DNA from: Aporrectodea caliginosa
Lineage: Eukaryota; Annelida; Clitellata; Crassiclitellata; Lumbricidae
DNA: 64,000 nt
Direction: 5' to 3'
NCBI GenBank assembly: GCA_020284085.1
Contig: JACEVL010000768.1
Location: 629,001-693,000, forward strand
A model generated the notes under the pieces. That model was not told where the DNA came from. It made no database searches and worked only from the letters and a program-made list of their open reading frames with translations. Made by a program: the position numbers and the translations under genes. Position 1 is the first letter of the stretch. The number at the start of each line of letters is the position of its first letter. Below are positions 22,437-44,440 of the stretch, piece by piece.

Positions 22437-22811
22437 TACGCTTCTTTGATTCATTATTATCATACTTATTTCATGATGTCGAGTGACCCGCTTCCGGAGT
22501 AAATAATATGGCAAACAATAATAATGTGAAACGTCTGAGTGGGAAATTAAGCGATCATTTTAAATTTATGGTAAATGCTGATGGAAAGTCGAAGATGGCT
22601 ACAAAATTAACTGTCTACTTTTTCAGTTTGACAATTTGAACGTTGGCATGTGGAATGATTGAATTTTCTTTATGGAAGAAGACTCAGTGAATAAATTTTT
22701 AACCGTTTTAACACTTTACGTAACATGTATCAAATTAATCGAATTTAACCGATTAATGGAAGTGGAACTTCACCATTTAATCGATTAATTTTTTAATCAG
22801 TACCAGCCCTA
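22437..22811. mobile_element. hAT-like non-autonomous element, left end lost
   Basis: Ends CAGTACCAGCCCTA and shares the GGAAAGTCGAAGATGGC core and TTAATCGATTAA palindromes with the complete copy at 37498-37941. Confidence 0.55.
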
Positions 22812-22894
22812 ATTACTACTGTAACCAAGTCTGCAATCGTCAGAGTAAATTCCAAATTTCGAAAGCGTTGCTATATATTAGCGTGGCGAAGTTG

Positions 22895-23194
22895 ACCAGT
22901 TTATTCACGAGCACTACGTCTAGTCAGAAGGGTTGTCCAGATATGCCTAGTGAAGATCCGAGTCCGGTTGCCATAGAGACCAGAGACAGGAGGCAGAGGA
23001 GCTGCTACGGTGGGTTTCGTTGAAGACGAGAAAGCTTGGAAGGCGCAGGGTCGGATGGATCGGGGTTGGATTGGGGTAGGAGCTGTTGATGAGAATTCAG
23101 TAGCATGTGGTATCGTCGATGTTATGGTTGTTTTCAGATGTGGCAACGGGGCTTCTTCAGAAGATTACATCCTTCAACGTGAATCGTATAATTT
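22895..23194 (-). repeat. Tail block downstream of copy 3
   Basis: Begins after TTCATGCAG at 23194. In M-compatible phase it gives EIIRFTLKDVIF then stop. A different frame stays open (KTTITSTIPHATEFSS to TRRSARE) but starts at a non-ATG codon. Likely a 3' exon or UTR; coding use is doubtful. Confidence 0.4.
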
Positions 23195-23261
23195 CTGCAT
23201 GAATGAAAGTATAAACCGCACACGATTACACACATACATGCATAAATAAATGTGTACATAT

Positions 23262-23460
23262 CTACATGCGTGGAACTACATGTGGTCGTGTGGTTAACGC
23301 ATCGGATTTTTACGTCTACGATCTGGGTTCAAATCTCTCCATCATATGATGTATATGTGTGTACGTATTTATGTATGTATGCATGTATGTGTGTGTGTGT
23401 GTTTGGCTATTTAGAGAGCGCCTTTAAGAACCTAACCATCAGGTATGTATTATGCGTTTG
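23262..23460 (+). mobile_element. tRNA-derived SINE, family B
   Basis: TGTGGTTAACGCATCGGATT head, then a variant B box (GGTTCAAATCTC) and a GTATGTATG-rich body. Confidence 0.55.
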
Positions 23461-23873
23461 TGAGTGCGTGTGCGTGAGTGTTTCCATGTGTCTGTCTAGA
23501 TGACTGCATCAGTGGTACTCATAAGAATTACGTGCATACTGAATCGCTTACGTAGGCCCTATATTAATATACTTGCATTGTATATATGCATGCATTAGTT
23601 ACAGGCCTCACATAGGCCTACATACACTAATACATAAATATACATTCACATATACAAAAAGACATATACACATAGATACGATACATACATACATGCGCGC
23701 ATACAAAAACATACATTTATGCATACATACATACATATACAAGACCTTCTTATTTCCTCGAAGTTGTCACGCTGAAAGCGCCTCTGAATAGCTAGTACTG
23801 CAAGAGGCGCCTTACAAATTCTCAGACACGATACGATACGATATCTACAACCATACATTCATGCATACATGTG

Positions 23874-24130
23874 CAGGGTGGCTCAATTAAATATGTTCCA
23901 CCGGACAAAATGCAATTTCTCCGTAACCAATTGAGATTTTTCTACCACAATTTCGGGATATACAGGGAAAGGATTTCTCAGCAATCCTAAAAATTTCACT
24001 AAGTGAAATTTTCAATGCTTGCTGAGAAATCTTTCTCCTGTAAATCCTGAAATTTTTGTAGAAAAACCTTAATTTGTTGCGGAGAAATTGAATTTTGTCC
24101 GGTGGGACGTTTTTATATTGAGCCACCCTG
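23874..24130. mobile_element. 257-bp MITE derived from the mariner
   Basis: Near-perfect palindrome made of the mariner's long inverted ends: CAGGGTGGCTCAATTAAATA at the left, and CCGGTGGGACG to GAGCCACCCTG at the right. All internal sequence is lost. Its insertion point differs from that of the full mariner at 12678. Confidence 0.85.
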
Positions 24131-24226
24131 TATATACATGCATACGTGCATAACTAAATACTTGAAGCTTACCTCGTGGTATTATTTATCATGTTGCATT
24201 TACTTTCAGTGTAATTCAGACCTTAC

Positions 24227-34433
<10,207 letters not shown>

Positions 34434-34868
34434 TTCTGTCAATCAGTTTCTCCTCTCGCAGCTGTTCTGCTGTCATAAAACGCAACTGCAAAACAATTAT
34501 TTAAAAAAATCTATTGGAACCTAATTATTATCAAACAAACAAATGTTGACTATCGGTCGAACTCCTTCCAATGCGACATAAAGCTGGACCAAACCATTCA
34601 AGTCACACTATTTCGTATACGTAAACTGAGGAGCTATTTCAAGACTAAGCTCAGGGCAACAGAATTCATCCACGAACGCTACGTCATGTCAGAGGAGTTG
34701 TCTACAGAAACCAAAAAGATATAAAAGTTCGGTTAATAGAAGAAAAGAGAAAGAAAGGTGATAAAGCAGATGAAGATTATTGAGGACGAAAGAGAATAAA
34801 TGGCGGTCACACGCTTACTTTCTACTGTACACAGGTAAGATATAAAAGTCTTACGCTCTGATACGTAC

Positions 34869-34880
34869 CTGAAGCTTCTA
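34869..34880 (-). promoter_or_regulatory. Candidate 5' UTR splice donor
   Basis: On -, GAAGCTTCAG|GTACGT. The same motif is at 36218, 44881 (GTTTCAG|GTACGT) and 54162, about 440-1800 bp upstream of the leader exons, suggesting a conserved untranslated first exon. No transcript evidence. Confidence 0.3.
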
Positions 34881-35129
34881 TCATTTGATACACGAAACGG
34901 GTTGCTTTTAAATGCTCGATCAATGGCAAGCGCGAGTCAAGGCGCACAACGTAAACATCGTCTACGCGCATAGATACATGTACACGGCCTACTATGTTCA
35001 ATGCATTCATGAAGGTCTGGATCTAGTCTATGCGTCATCGGGAATGTGAGCAGCACAGACAGCGTACAGTTTTGGCCAGGCACGACAACAGTTTCCCAGC
35101 ACAAAAGGACGTGACTACAGGTATGTAGG

Positions 35130-35525
35130 CCTAACTGACCTGGCATGCTCAAGCTCACGTTTATAGGTTGACCTCAATATCAATTACCTTAATACTGTGA
35201 ACGCTAACTCACCTGGCATGCTCAAGCTCACGTTTATAGGTTGACCTCAATATCAATTACCTTAATACTGTGAACGCTAACTCACCTGGCATGCTCAAGC
35301 TCACGTTTATAGGTTGACCTCAATATCAATTACCTTAATACTGTGAACGCTAACTCACCTGGCATGCTCAAGCTCACGTTTATAGGTTGACCTCAATATC
35401 AATTACCTTAATGTCAACGCTAACTCGCCTGGCATGCTCAAGCTCACGTTTATAGGTTGACCTCAGTATGAATGACCTTAATTTGAACGCTAACTCACCT
35501 GGCATGCTCAAGCTCACGTTTGTAG
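35130..35525. repeat. Six-unit 73/70-bp tandem repeat
   Basis: Unit landmarks CCTGGCATGCTC occur at 35139, 35212, 35285, 35358, 35428 and 35498 (periods 73, 73, 73, 70, 70). On - each carries CATGCCAG followed by a GT or GC donor-like site (GTGAGT in four of the six). Other copies have this segment once. Confidence 0.9.
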
Positions 35526-35959
35526 CTTAGGCCTATGTATCTGTGGACCTTGAACCTAAAATATTCTGCGTAATTGGCGCAACCTTATTATTTTCTCATG
35601 AATTTTAATTCTTTTGAATTGTGTATAGTGGACCGCGTCTCTTATTGCCCACTTTGCCTGTATTTTCTATAAGGTATTCAGACCCTAAGAACGTCAACAT
35701 CGTTTTCTAACTTCTGCGCAGTTGGCCAAACGCCAGACAACAATTATACAGTCTTCAGAATAATACGCATCATCCATTATAACTTGTTTGACACTATTTT
35801 CACTCGGTATTCAAGATAGCCAGATGAACCTGTTTGAATAGTCTACTAGTTCTTGTCAAACTTCAACATCATTTGGGTCCCTAGGCTCTTTGCGATAGCT
35901 ACAGATGAACCTGGTGACCAGAAGACCGGAGAAAGAAGGATGATAACGCAGATGAAAAT

Positions 35960-36090
<131 letters not shown>

Positions 36091-36689
36091 CAGAGACCGA
36101 GAGAGAGAGACACAGAGAGAGAGAGAGAGACAGGACAGACAGACAGACAGACAGAGTAAATGACGCTCACACGTCTTAGTTTCGACACATGTAGTAACCC
36201 ATGCTTTGGTAACGTACCTGAAGCTTCTGTCATCTGACACACCAACAGGTGATTTTAAATACCCGGTCGCTCGCAAGCACTAGTCAAGGCGTACGAAGAA
36301 AACAGCTTCTACGCACACAGGTGTAGCCTACATGGCCCACTGATGTAGGCCTATTTCTGGAGGTCTGAATGCGTATTCAGAACTGCGGACAGCATAAATA
36401 GCGTAAAATTTTAGCCAGGCAAGGCAATCGTTTTATCCCAGTTTGCAAAGCAGACTTGATTCTGTGTAGGCCTAACTCACCTGCTATGCTCAATTTGACC
36501 TTAATAGGGCCTATCCTCAACGTGCTTCTGTGACTCCGTCGAACCTAAAAACATTCTGCGTAATTGGATCAGTGATTCATTTCTTATGAATTTTATTTCT
36601 TATGAACTGTGTACCAGTGGGCCCCGTCTATAATTGTTCATTCATTCGGTCTGGGTTTTCTGAAGTATGATTCATTCCAACTTTTACTG

Positions 36690-37275
36690 CCGTCATATTG
36701 GTCAACAGCTTCATTGTCTCCAGGGTTGACTAGTGCAACTCCCTACTGGCGGGTTTGCCGACTTGTCAGCTAGATCGGATACAATCAGTGCCTAACTCTG
36801 CTGCACGTGTCCTATACGGCCGCACACCATCCGATTATTTCGCAGACCTGCTGCGCGACAACCTACACTAGCTGGGTGTTCCCCAGCGCATAACCTACAA
36901 GCTGTGCTTGATAGCATACAAAGCACTGAATGATTGTAATACAATCATTGTATACCAGACTACATCTCAGACTTCTGCATTCGGGTAGCAGACAACCGGA
37001 ACAGAAGTCGGCTACGATCCTCATAAAAAAATCTGCTACAGGTCCCGCGGTCTTCTACGAGGCTTGGCGACTGTTCCTTCTCTGTCGCAGGACCCACTGC
37101 ATGGAAGAGTCTTCAAGATAATGTAAAGAATGCTCCATCTCTGGAGACATTTGAATCACAACTCGAATTATCTGTTTAAACAATCATATCACTGTGATTG
37201 ATTTGTTGAACTCATGTACAGCGTTTTTTCCTTCGACCTTGGCTGAATTTCAGTGCTATACAAATATTATAAAAG
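36690..37275 (+). mobile_element. CR1/L2-like LINE 3' fragment
   Basis: + frames give VDYCNSLLAGLPTCQLDRI and PQRITYKLCLIAYKALN, then a decayed C-terminal region (CTGCATGGAAGAGTC) and the tail TCAGTGCTATACAAAT. The same family ends at 58700-59007. Confidence 0.75.
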
Positions 37276-37497
37276 CGATTTAATATCCACACATATAGCT
37301 TTCCACTGTGCAACAGTACTCGATTAGCCAGTGCCACTTTGGATCAACAGTATTAATGAAAGCGAACTGCTTTCGAAGGCGTAGAAAAGTGACGCGTCTT
37401 AGTTGCCAATAACTTCCAGACTACAGTATAGAAACGACTCTTCGTCCGAGAAACACACCACTTATTGTTAAAGCCGCTTCAGTCATTATAATGATAT

Positions 37498-37941
37498 TAG
37501 GGCTGCGAATTTTAAGGATTAATTAATCAATTAATCGTTAAAAATGTTAATCAATTAATGTCGGCTTCTTTGATTCATTTTCTTACTTATTTCATGATGT
37601 CGAGTGGCTCATTTCCGGAGAAAACAATACGGCGAAAAATGATAATGTGAAACGTTTGAGTGGAAAATTAAGCGATCATTTTGAATTTGGGGTAGGCCTA
37701 AATGCCGATGGAAAAGTCGAAGATGGCGACAAAATTAACTGTCTACATTTTTCAGGTTGACAATTTTAACTTTAGCATGTGGAATGATTGAAGGTTTTTA
37801 TGAAAGAAGACTTAGTCAAAAAATGTAACCGTTTTTCAAGCTTTACGAAACAGATATCAAATTACTCGAATTTAATCGATTAATGGAAGTTACAGTTTAG
37901 ACTTTAATGGATTAATTTTTTTTAAATCAGTACCAGCCCTA
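37498..37941. mobile_element. hAT-like non-autonomous element, complete
   Basis: 444 bp, ends TAGGGCTGCGAATTTTAA and TAGGGCTGGTACTGATTTAA (reverse strand). Flanks AATGATAT and ATTAATAT are alike at 6 of 8 positions, a possible decayed 8-bp duplication. The core has GAAGATGGCGACAAAATTAA. Related copies lie at 11713, 22437 and about 45945. Confidence 0.6.
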
Positions 37942-38032
37942 ATTAATATAATTGTAACCAAGTCTGCAATAGTAAGAGTAAACTTCAAATTTCGAAAGCG
38001 CTGCTCTATATAGGTAGGCGCAGTGCACCAGT

Positions 38033-38325
38033 TTATTCACGAGCGCTGCGTCTAGTCAGAGGGGTTGTCCAGAGATGCCCAGTGAAGATCTGAGTCCGGT
38101 TGCCATAGAGACCAGAGACAGGTGGCCGAGGAGCTGTTACGGTAGGTTTCGCTGAAGACGAGAAAGCTTGGAAAGCGGGTGATCGGATGGATTGGGGTTG
38201 GATTGGGGTAGGAGCTGTTGATGAGAATTCTGTAGCATCTGGATTCGTCGATTTCAGATGTGGCAACGGGGCTTCCTCCGCCGATTACATCCTTCATTGT
38301 GAATCGTATAATTTCCGCATGAATG
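38033..38325 (-). repeat. Tail block downstream of copy 4
   Basis: Same block, but the acceptor is ATGCGG instead of ATGCAG, so it should not splice as in copies 2 and 3. Confidence 0.4.
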
Positions 38326-38395
38326 AAAGAAAAACTGCACACGATTACACACAATCATGCATGCACAAATAGGCCTACATGTGTTCAAATGTACC

Positions 38396-38560
38396 CGGGT
38401 GGCGCTACATGTGGACGTGTGGCAAACGCATCGGAGTTTTACATCTGCGATTTGGGTTCGAAACTGGGGTCCATCATATGATGTATATATGTGGTGTGTA
38501 CGTATCTATGTATGTATGCATGTTTGTGTGTGGCTATTTATAGAAGAACATAGTTAAATA
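38396..38560 (+). mobile_element. tRNA-derived SINE, family B
   Basis: TGTGGCAAACGCATCGGAG head, GGTTCGAAAC B-box remnant, ATGTATGT body. Confidence 0.5.
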
Positions 38561-38787
38561 AATAAATAAATCAATTTAATTTATTCTCAACATCAAGCTG
38601 ACAGGTCGCAACTTGTAATCAGTGGTACTCATAAGAATTACGTGCATACTGAATCGCTTTTGTGATACATACATACATACATACATACATTTACATACTT
38701 GCATTGTATATATGAATGCATTAGTTACATCCCTCACATACATACATTAATACACAAATATACATTTAATATATACAAAAAGGCATT

Positions 38788-38936
38788 ATACATACATACA
38801 TACATACATACATACATACATACATACATACATACATACATACATACATACATACATACATACATACATACATACATACATACATACATACATACATACA
38901 CACATATATACATACATACATACATACATTTAATGC
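38788..38936 (+). repeat. (ATAC)n array
   Basis: About 148 bp of CATA tetramers, pure for most of its length, between the tail block and M exon of copy 4. Confidence 0.93.
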
Positions 38937-39150
38937 ATACATATACAAACACATATATATCCACACAAACATACATTTACACAAGTATACATAGGCTACA
39001 TGAATACAATCAAACATCTATCCATACATATATACAGACAGCCATGCATATACTCATGCATGCGTGCATAACTACATACTTACAAGCTTAGCTCGTGCTA
39101 TTTTGATAATTTATCATGCTACATTTATTTTCAGTGTAATTCAGGTTTAC

Positions 39151-39252
39151 CTCCTATAAATCAGAAGATGATGAAAGCGATGAACAGCATATAACCAGAT
39201 GTTAACAGGATTGAACGAGTGACCTTCTCTCCCGCAGAGGCTGCAACGGACC
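39151..39252 (-). CDS. Copy 4 M exon, two in-frame acceptors
   Basis: Acceptors TTGTTGCAG|GGTCCG (39252) and GTTGCAG|CCTCTG (39240) differ by 12 nt and both keep frame, adding or dropping GSVA before ASAGEKVTRS. The hydrophobic end and TGA follow, then TTT ATA GGA G|GTAAAC. Confidence 0.75.
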
Positions 39253-42200
39253 CTGCAACAAACGATGGGTTCTTTATTTTAAAAATACTGTCGACTGGTC
39301 ATGTCGAACGGATTTAAAAATGGTTCTGCTTGAAAGTGACCAGAGCGTGATGACTCGTGCGATGCGCAAAGGATCGTTTCGGATTCGACAAAGTAAGACT
39401 CATTTATTTACTGACTTTTTCAATTAATTTTATTAATTTGATTGCCTAACAGATTATGAAGGTCAACGAAATATATCTTCGGCGTGACCTTCAACACGTT
39501 ACTTACAGCCACGAGGGTTAATAACAGTTACTGATGCATTGTTAAGACTTGATTATACCTCGTCACGTGCGAGATATGAAAACAATTGCCAACTACATGA
39601 TCACATTATTCGTCAGATTGTGCCACAACCGCCTATGTCTACAACTGTATAATTATCTCTTAGAAGGAATCAGTTAAGAACTAGACAACTTTTAACAACT
39701 CACCTGTAAAACCAACTTCACGGGAATATGTAGCCCCTTTTAGAGGAGTTGCTATCGAACACCTCCAGACGTATTTTCCAGGTGCCAATATCTTCGCCGT
39801 AGCATTTCCAATTCCTGTGGAGATGATACGCGAAGTATTCGGTATTGTTTCATCCGTCCAGGTAACATTTAAGAATGGAAATCTGTCAGCGATGCACTCG
39901 AAAGCCTCGTTAATACTGTACACGCTTCTTGACGACGACTCATTGTTTGGGTATTTTAAAATAATGTCTATTTGTGCAACTACAATGGAAGCCAAACAAT
40001 AAATTTAAACAATTGATTACAACTGGAAAATCGAGCTATGATGCAGGTATAAACATTGTATATGTATTAAATGTATTCCTGGATCGCCCAGAGACTGATG
40101 ATTTGCCTATACTGGGCGTCAAAACATCGTCTAAGACAGCAGAAAATTTTAAGAAGATGTACAATAACCAACAGGAGAGACTGGGACAGACAGGGATTAA
40201 ACACACGAAAACATTTGAGAAATAGCCCCCAAAACATTTGTCTATCATTTTTTAACTTGAAAGTCATTGTCATAAGTAAATAAATTAATAAATAAATCAA
40301 TTTATATATATACATGCACAAGCAAATACATGTATAAACATTGCATGCATATATACATACAGGTACATGCATGCATCCATGATACATGGACGCACACATG
40401 TATACATATATTTGTACATGTACGTACATACAATATTATGTATGGCACATGCATATATTTCATACATGCATAGGCACGTACGTTTGTACTCGCATAACTG
40501 CATGACTGCATACACATTCTTTACGTACATGCATCGCATACGTAAGTAGGCAATACACATGCGCACATGCATATATCTACACACATAAATATTTATACAC
40601 ACACAATGTCACACATACACAAATACATATGTGTATGTTATACATAGATGCATACACTCAAAGAGATAGACACGTATATTTAAATGCAATGCTGCGCAAT
40701 TGTACATTACAGGCTCTATTCTAATGTAATGTAAATCTTCGAAAATTTCTCAGCGCCCACAAAAGCCACGTCAGGAAGACCAGCTTATTCACCGGCGCTA
40801 TATCAAATTAAGTCCGCAATAGCCAAAACTCCTCTGCTCGTTCCGGTGCCAGGTCAAAATCCGGGGAGGTCAAGCCTCACCCTCTCCCTGGAATTAAATA
40901 CCTTTGCTCATAAGCTCAGCCCAGAAATCTCATCCTTCAAGCGACAACTTAAAGCTTTCAATTTCATCCGTCGGTCACTTATAGCTTCAACCCTCGGCTC
41001 TCGATCTACCCTCTCATTAGTAAGTGACCAGTCTTCTGGTTCTAGTACACGACGTCTCATACCTCAAATGCTTTATTCATGCATAATTATATTTATTTTC
41101 GTTTAACAGAATAGACTAGGAAAGTTACAAGCGCACATGATGTAAGGGCAATTGACAAATTGATTAATGATCAGAAATCTCTCACGTGGTCTATTTTAGT
41201 TAGATCCATATTCCCACATGAGACCCAATACGACCCACATAGCCATCATCAAATGTTCATGGTTATATGCAAAAGTTCAAGGTTTATCCTATGCAGAATA
41301 TGAATAATGGAGCTAGATTAAAGCCTACTTCCAAATGAGAAACCCGTGCGCGGTCCGTTGCAAAGGAACCTTCGATCCAAGTCTGCGACCTCAACGGTTT
41401 TGTTGATGGACTGCAAAATTTAGAAGACAAATGCCAGCATTAAGCGAATTATTTATACATGTTTTTCATAGATCATAGCAAATGTTTATCTCTACCGAAT
41501 ACATTAGTACTGTTTGATTGCTTATTGTTAATTAGTATTGCTAATTATTATCGTGTCGATATTTAATGCACAAAGCATCAACCGATGCGCACCAAATCCA
41601 AGCCATAATCAGATCGATAATGATAAGATGTTGATTGATTCATTCGAGGATTTATATAGCACCTATTCAAGGGAACTACTCAGAGGTACTCCCGACTCCA
41701 GCACGGCCAAAAAGAACAGTTGTGTCAGAAAGTGCCCTATGGAGCAGGCAAAGCTCAAGAGCGAGGCCATTCCACACCAACGGGCCCACCACCGAAAAAG
41801 CGCGGCTTTGCATGGTGTTGGTTCTGGAAAACGGGCCTGGGAGCACCCCGTGCGCCGCAGAACGCAGGGAGCGACTACTGCGGCATTCAACACAGGCCGA
41901 CAAATTCAAGCAAGTATAAGATGGAGCAAGGCCAAGCTATAGGAGAGGCCAAGAACAGAGCCCTGCGGCAGACTGACTTCGAGTTCACCCATGAATATTT
42001 AAATGAAGAGAAAGGCCCATTGCATTAGAAGAGCTGAGAAGCTAACGGTGATGCATGTAAGCAAGAGCCTGTAAAGCTACAGGAGCAGTGGAGTGTGGTG
42101 ATCGGAGCCAAGGATGACTCAAAACGGAACAAACAGCCCTCTGATGTATGTCGGGACAGTACCACCCACAAGCCAGAAAGTCTTTGCATCGAATCCATCC

Positions 42201-44440
42201 TCCGCTGGAAGTAAATGCGGCCTTTCTCATATATACAGTAGATATATGGGAGTAATTCGGTTGATTGGTCTCGGACGGCTTCTTCAGATCTGACCGAAGC
42301 TCGGTCTTGACAACTCTACAAGAACGGAGTGACAGTAGTCAATCCGTGTCAGTACTAATGAATGAAATAGGCTCTGGATAAATGGTTACACCGTGTGACC
42401 CATATCTGACGCAGCTGATAGAAACAGGTTCTGCAAAGTGAATTCAGGAGGTCAGCCATTGATAATTCACCGTCTTGTAAAACACCTTTGTCAAAAACGA
42501 GGAGCAGTATACTCCAGTTAGGATGTATCAAGACGCTCGCGCCACTTCGTCTATCTCTCTCCTAATGAGGGCATTAAACTGAAATCAATCAATCAATCGA
42601 TCGGTCGATCAATCAATCAATGATACTCACAATTGATTTCGTGTGGGGCACTGTAGCAACGTCAACAACTGGTTCTTCAAATATGTCATATGATCCAATG
42701 AACATTGACACCTTCGGATCGTGGTATTCTGAAAGTGGGAATGGGGCATCAAGATCCATGGTTGGCGCATTGTAACTGAAAGAACATACGATGGTGACAT
42801 TGTCTCCCACCCGTACAAGACTTGATGGCTTCACCGATGCTTCCGCACGATCTGAAATTAGTTAACAGCAGAATAATTTATCAACAGATGATTAACAATG
42901 GCTAGGCACATAATCAAGGTATAAATGGCATTAGGGTAAGGTAACTGGCCAACCAATAAGTACCTAGCTATATATAGGAAAATCCCCAATCACTTATAAC
43001 TGCAAATATAAAATTGATCACACTTCATGGCTAAAATATTAATTCTCATTTTGACGTGTGAATAATAATCACAAAGTAAATAAATGTAAGAAATCTGTAT
43101 TCCATCTAGACATTCAGAACATATTGGATGAAGTTATTAATAATGCTACCTATAAAAGTAAAAAATACTGATAATTGAACAGAGAATAAGTTTACAATAT
43201 CCTTTGAAATGGTGACATCAGCATTGGCACAGATGTCAGTGTGAGAGATTTGATTCCACAGAGCAACGATTATAGTGTTTTGTAATTCCTACAAGTTTGC
43301 TGAATAAGCAAAGTAAAACTGAATCCTGTAACATACTTGCAATAACGACGTTTGCGCAGTAATCGACCGATCCACCAACGTTGCAACAATACGTAACTGC
43401 GTCACTCCATTCCGCATTCATCACTGTGAGAGTTTTGTTTCCAGTCCCAACCGTGTATTTATTCGGGTCGACGTTGCTTGAGGAAGACGCATTGTAGATG
43501 AGAATTTTTCCATGGTCGTATTTAAACCAGGAAGGTGGATCTGTGGAGTTTATAGCCTCAGAACGACACGCGATTTCGATATTGTCACCTATAGGGCGCG
43601 TAAAATAATCTCTTTCCAGAGACTTAGTTTCCGTCAGAACCAGTCTGATTCCACCTAAGCGGATATACAAATTCAGACATGAGCAGAGAGAACAAGCAGA
43701 ATAATACTTCTCTAAATACAATTTTGTCTTCCATTGAGCCCTTGTGAAACTGAAATTATAGGCAAACTTCGACCCTACGCTGTTCAGTTGTTGATGCCAC
43801 ATTCGCACGAAAACAATTCTTTAAGGACGTCGCTTACAAAGTGATTTAGGTTCAGTAACTTCCAGTTTTCTCAAGAAGTGTAACGGAATCAACTTTAACT
43901 TCTGGATTATCTAATCCACAAGAAAGAAATACCCTAATTAAAAAAATCGATTTTCTCATGGTTTAGTAGTGGGCCTAGAAGCATTCCAAATTTCTAATCA
44001 AATAACTGGGTTAGAGTAATTTCTTTGTTAAATAGTAATACTTTTTGTTGGCAAATTTATTTGAACACTGTTTGATAAACAACAGCCAATGTAGTTTGTG
44101 TCTGAAATATAGCGTCAATCACCTCAAGGGAGCGAGAAAGATGTCATAAAAGAGTATCAGATTAGTGTCCCATTATGCATCTTGTGAATATGAAATTCAA
44201 GCTAGATATCAAAGGAACACTGCACTTCCTGATCACAAGCTGGTGTTTATTGATTCGTCTAGCCTAAAGTAGGCCTAGTGACAGTGAAGTTTCTTCCGAA
44301 TTAGATGCTCTAGGTTTGGCAACCCTACCTGCAAAGCGATGTACTTTTTTGTACTCGGAATAGTAGGTAGGCTCACCTGATATGAATAGAATAAGTAAGA
44401 TGAAGTTGACACCAATGTGTTCAAAACTTTTTCCTTCCAT
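39151..44440 (-). CDS. Ig-superfamily GPI-type receptor, copy 4
   Basis: Exons on -: leader 44440-44377, V 43654-43337, B1 42851-42631, B2 41410-41329, C 39979-39704, M 39252-39151 (or from 39240), TGA 39163-39161. Length 350 or 346 residues depending on the M acceptor. It is open throughout. It has the shortest B1 (221 nt, seven codons fewer) and the most diverged leader and V amino-terminus with copy 5-like leader (EHIGV). This is the most compact locus of the array. Confidence 0.86.
39704..39979 (-). CDS. Copy 4 C-type Ig exon
   Basis: AQIDIILKYPNNESSS, AFECIADRFPFLNVTW, GKYVWRCSIATP and SREVGFTG. 276 nt, phase 1-1. Confidence 0.88.
40690..41110 (+). mobile_element. LINE 3' fragment, opposite strand, in copy 4
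   Basis: Shares ATGCTGCGCAATTG at its left edge and the FKRQLKAFNF/SSFKWLLQTFNF-type C-terminus with the longer fragment at 26700-27660. Much of the interior is deleted. Confidence 0.55.
41329..41410 (-). CDS. Copy 4 B2 exon
   Basis: SINKTVEVADLDRRFLC, then tip NGPRTGFSFG. 82 nt, phase 0-1, acceptor TTTTGCAG. Confidence 0.8.
42631..42851 (-). CDS. Copy 4 B1 exon
   Basis: Reads RAEASVKPSSLVRVGDNV, TIVCSFSYNAP, APFPLSEYHDPKVSM, then a shortened FIGSYDIF and EPVVDVATVPH. Phase 1-0. In-frame deletion relative to copies 3 and 5. Confidence 0.87.
43337..43654 (-). CDS. Copy 4 V-like Ig exon
   Basis: GGIRLVLTETKSLERDYFTR, then IEIAC, PSWFKYDHGK, a diverged turn SSSNVDPNKYTV, and AVTYCCNVGGSVDYC. 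318 nt, phase 1-1. Confidence 0.88.
44377..44440 (-). CDS. Copy 4 leader exon
   Basis: MEGKSFEHIGVNFILLILFIS then G at ATATCAG|GTGAGC. Three codons longer than in copies 2 and 3. Confidence 0.8.

Noticed and set aside
22901..23146. Conserved 81-residue frame in the tail blocks (KTTITSTIPHATEFSS) as a separate protein
   Set aside because: Starts at a non-ATG codon, breaks in copy 4, and does not connect in phase to the M exon; kept only as a shared block.
35130..35525. CRISPR-like regular repeats
   Set aside because: Units are contiguous 70-73 bp tandem copies with no variable spacers, in a eukaryotic genome.
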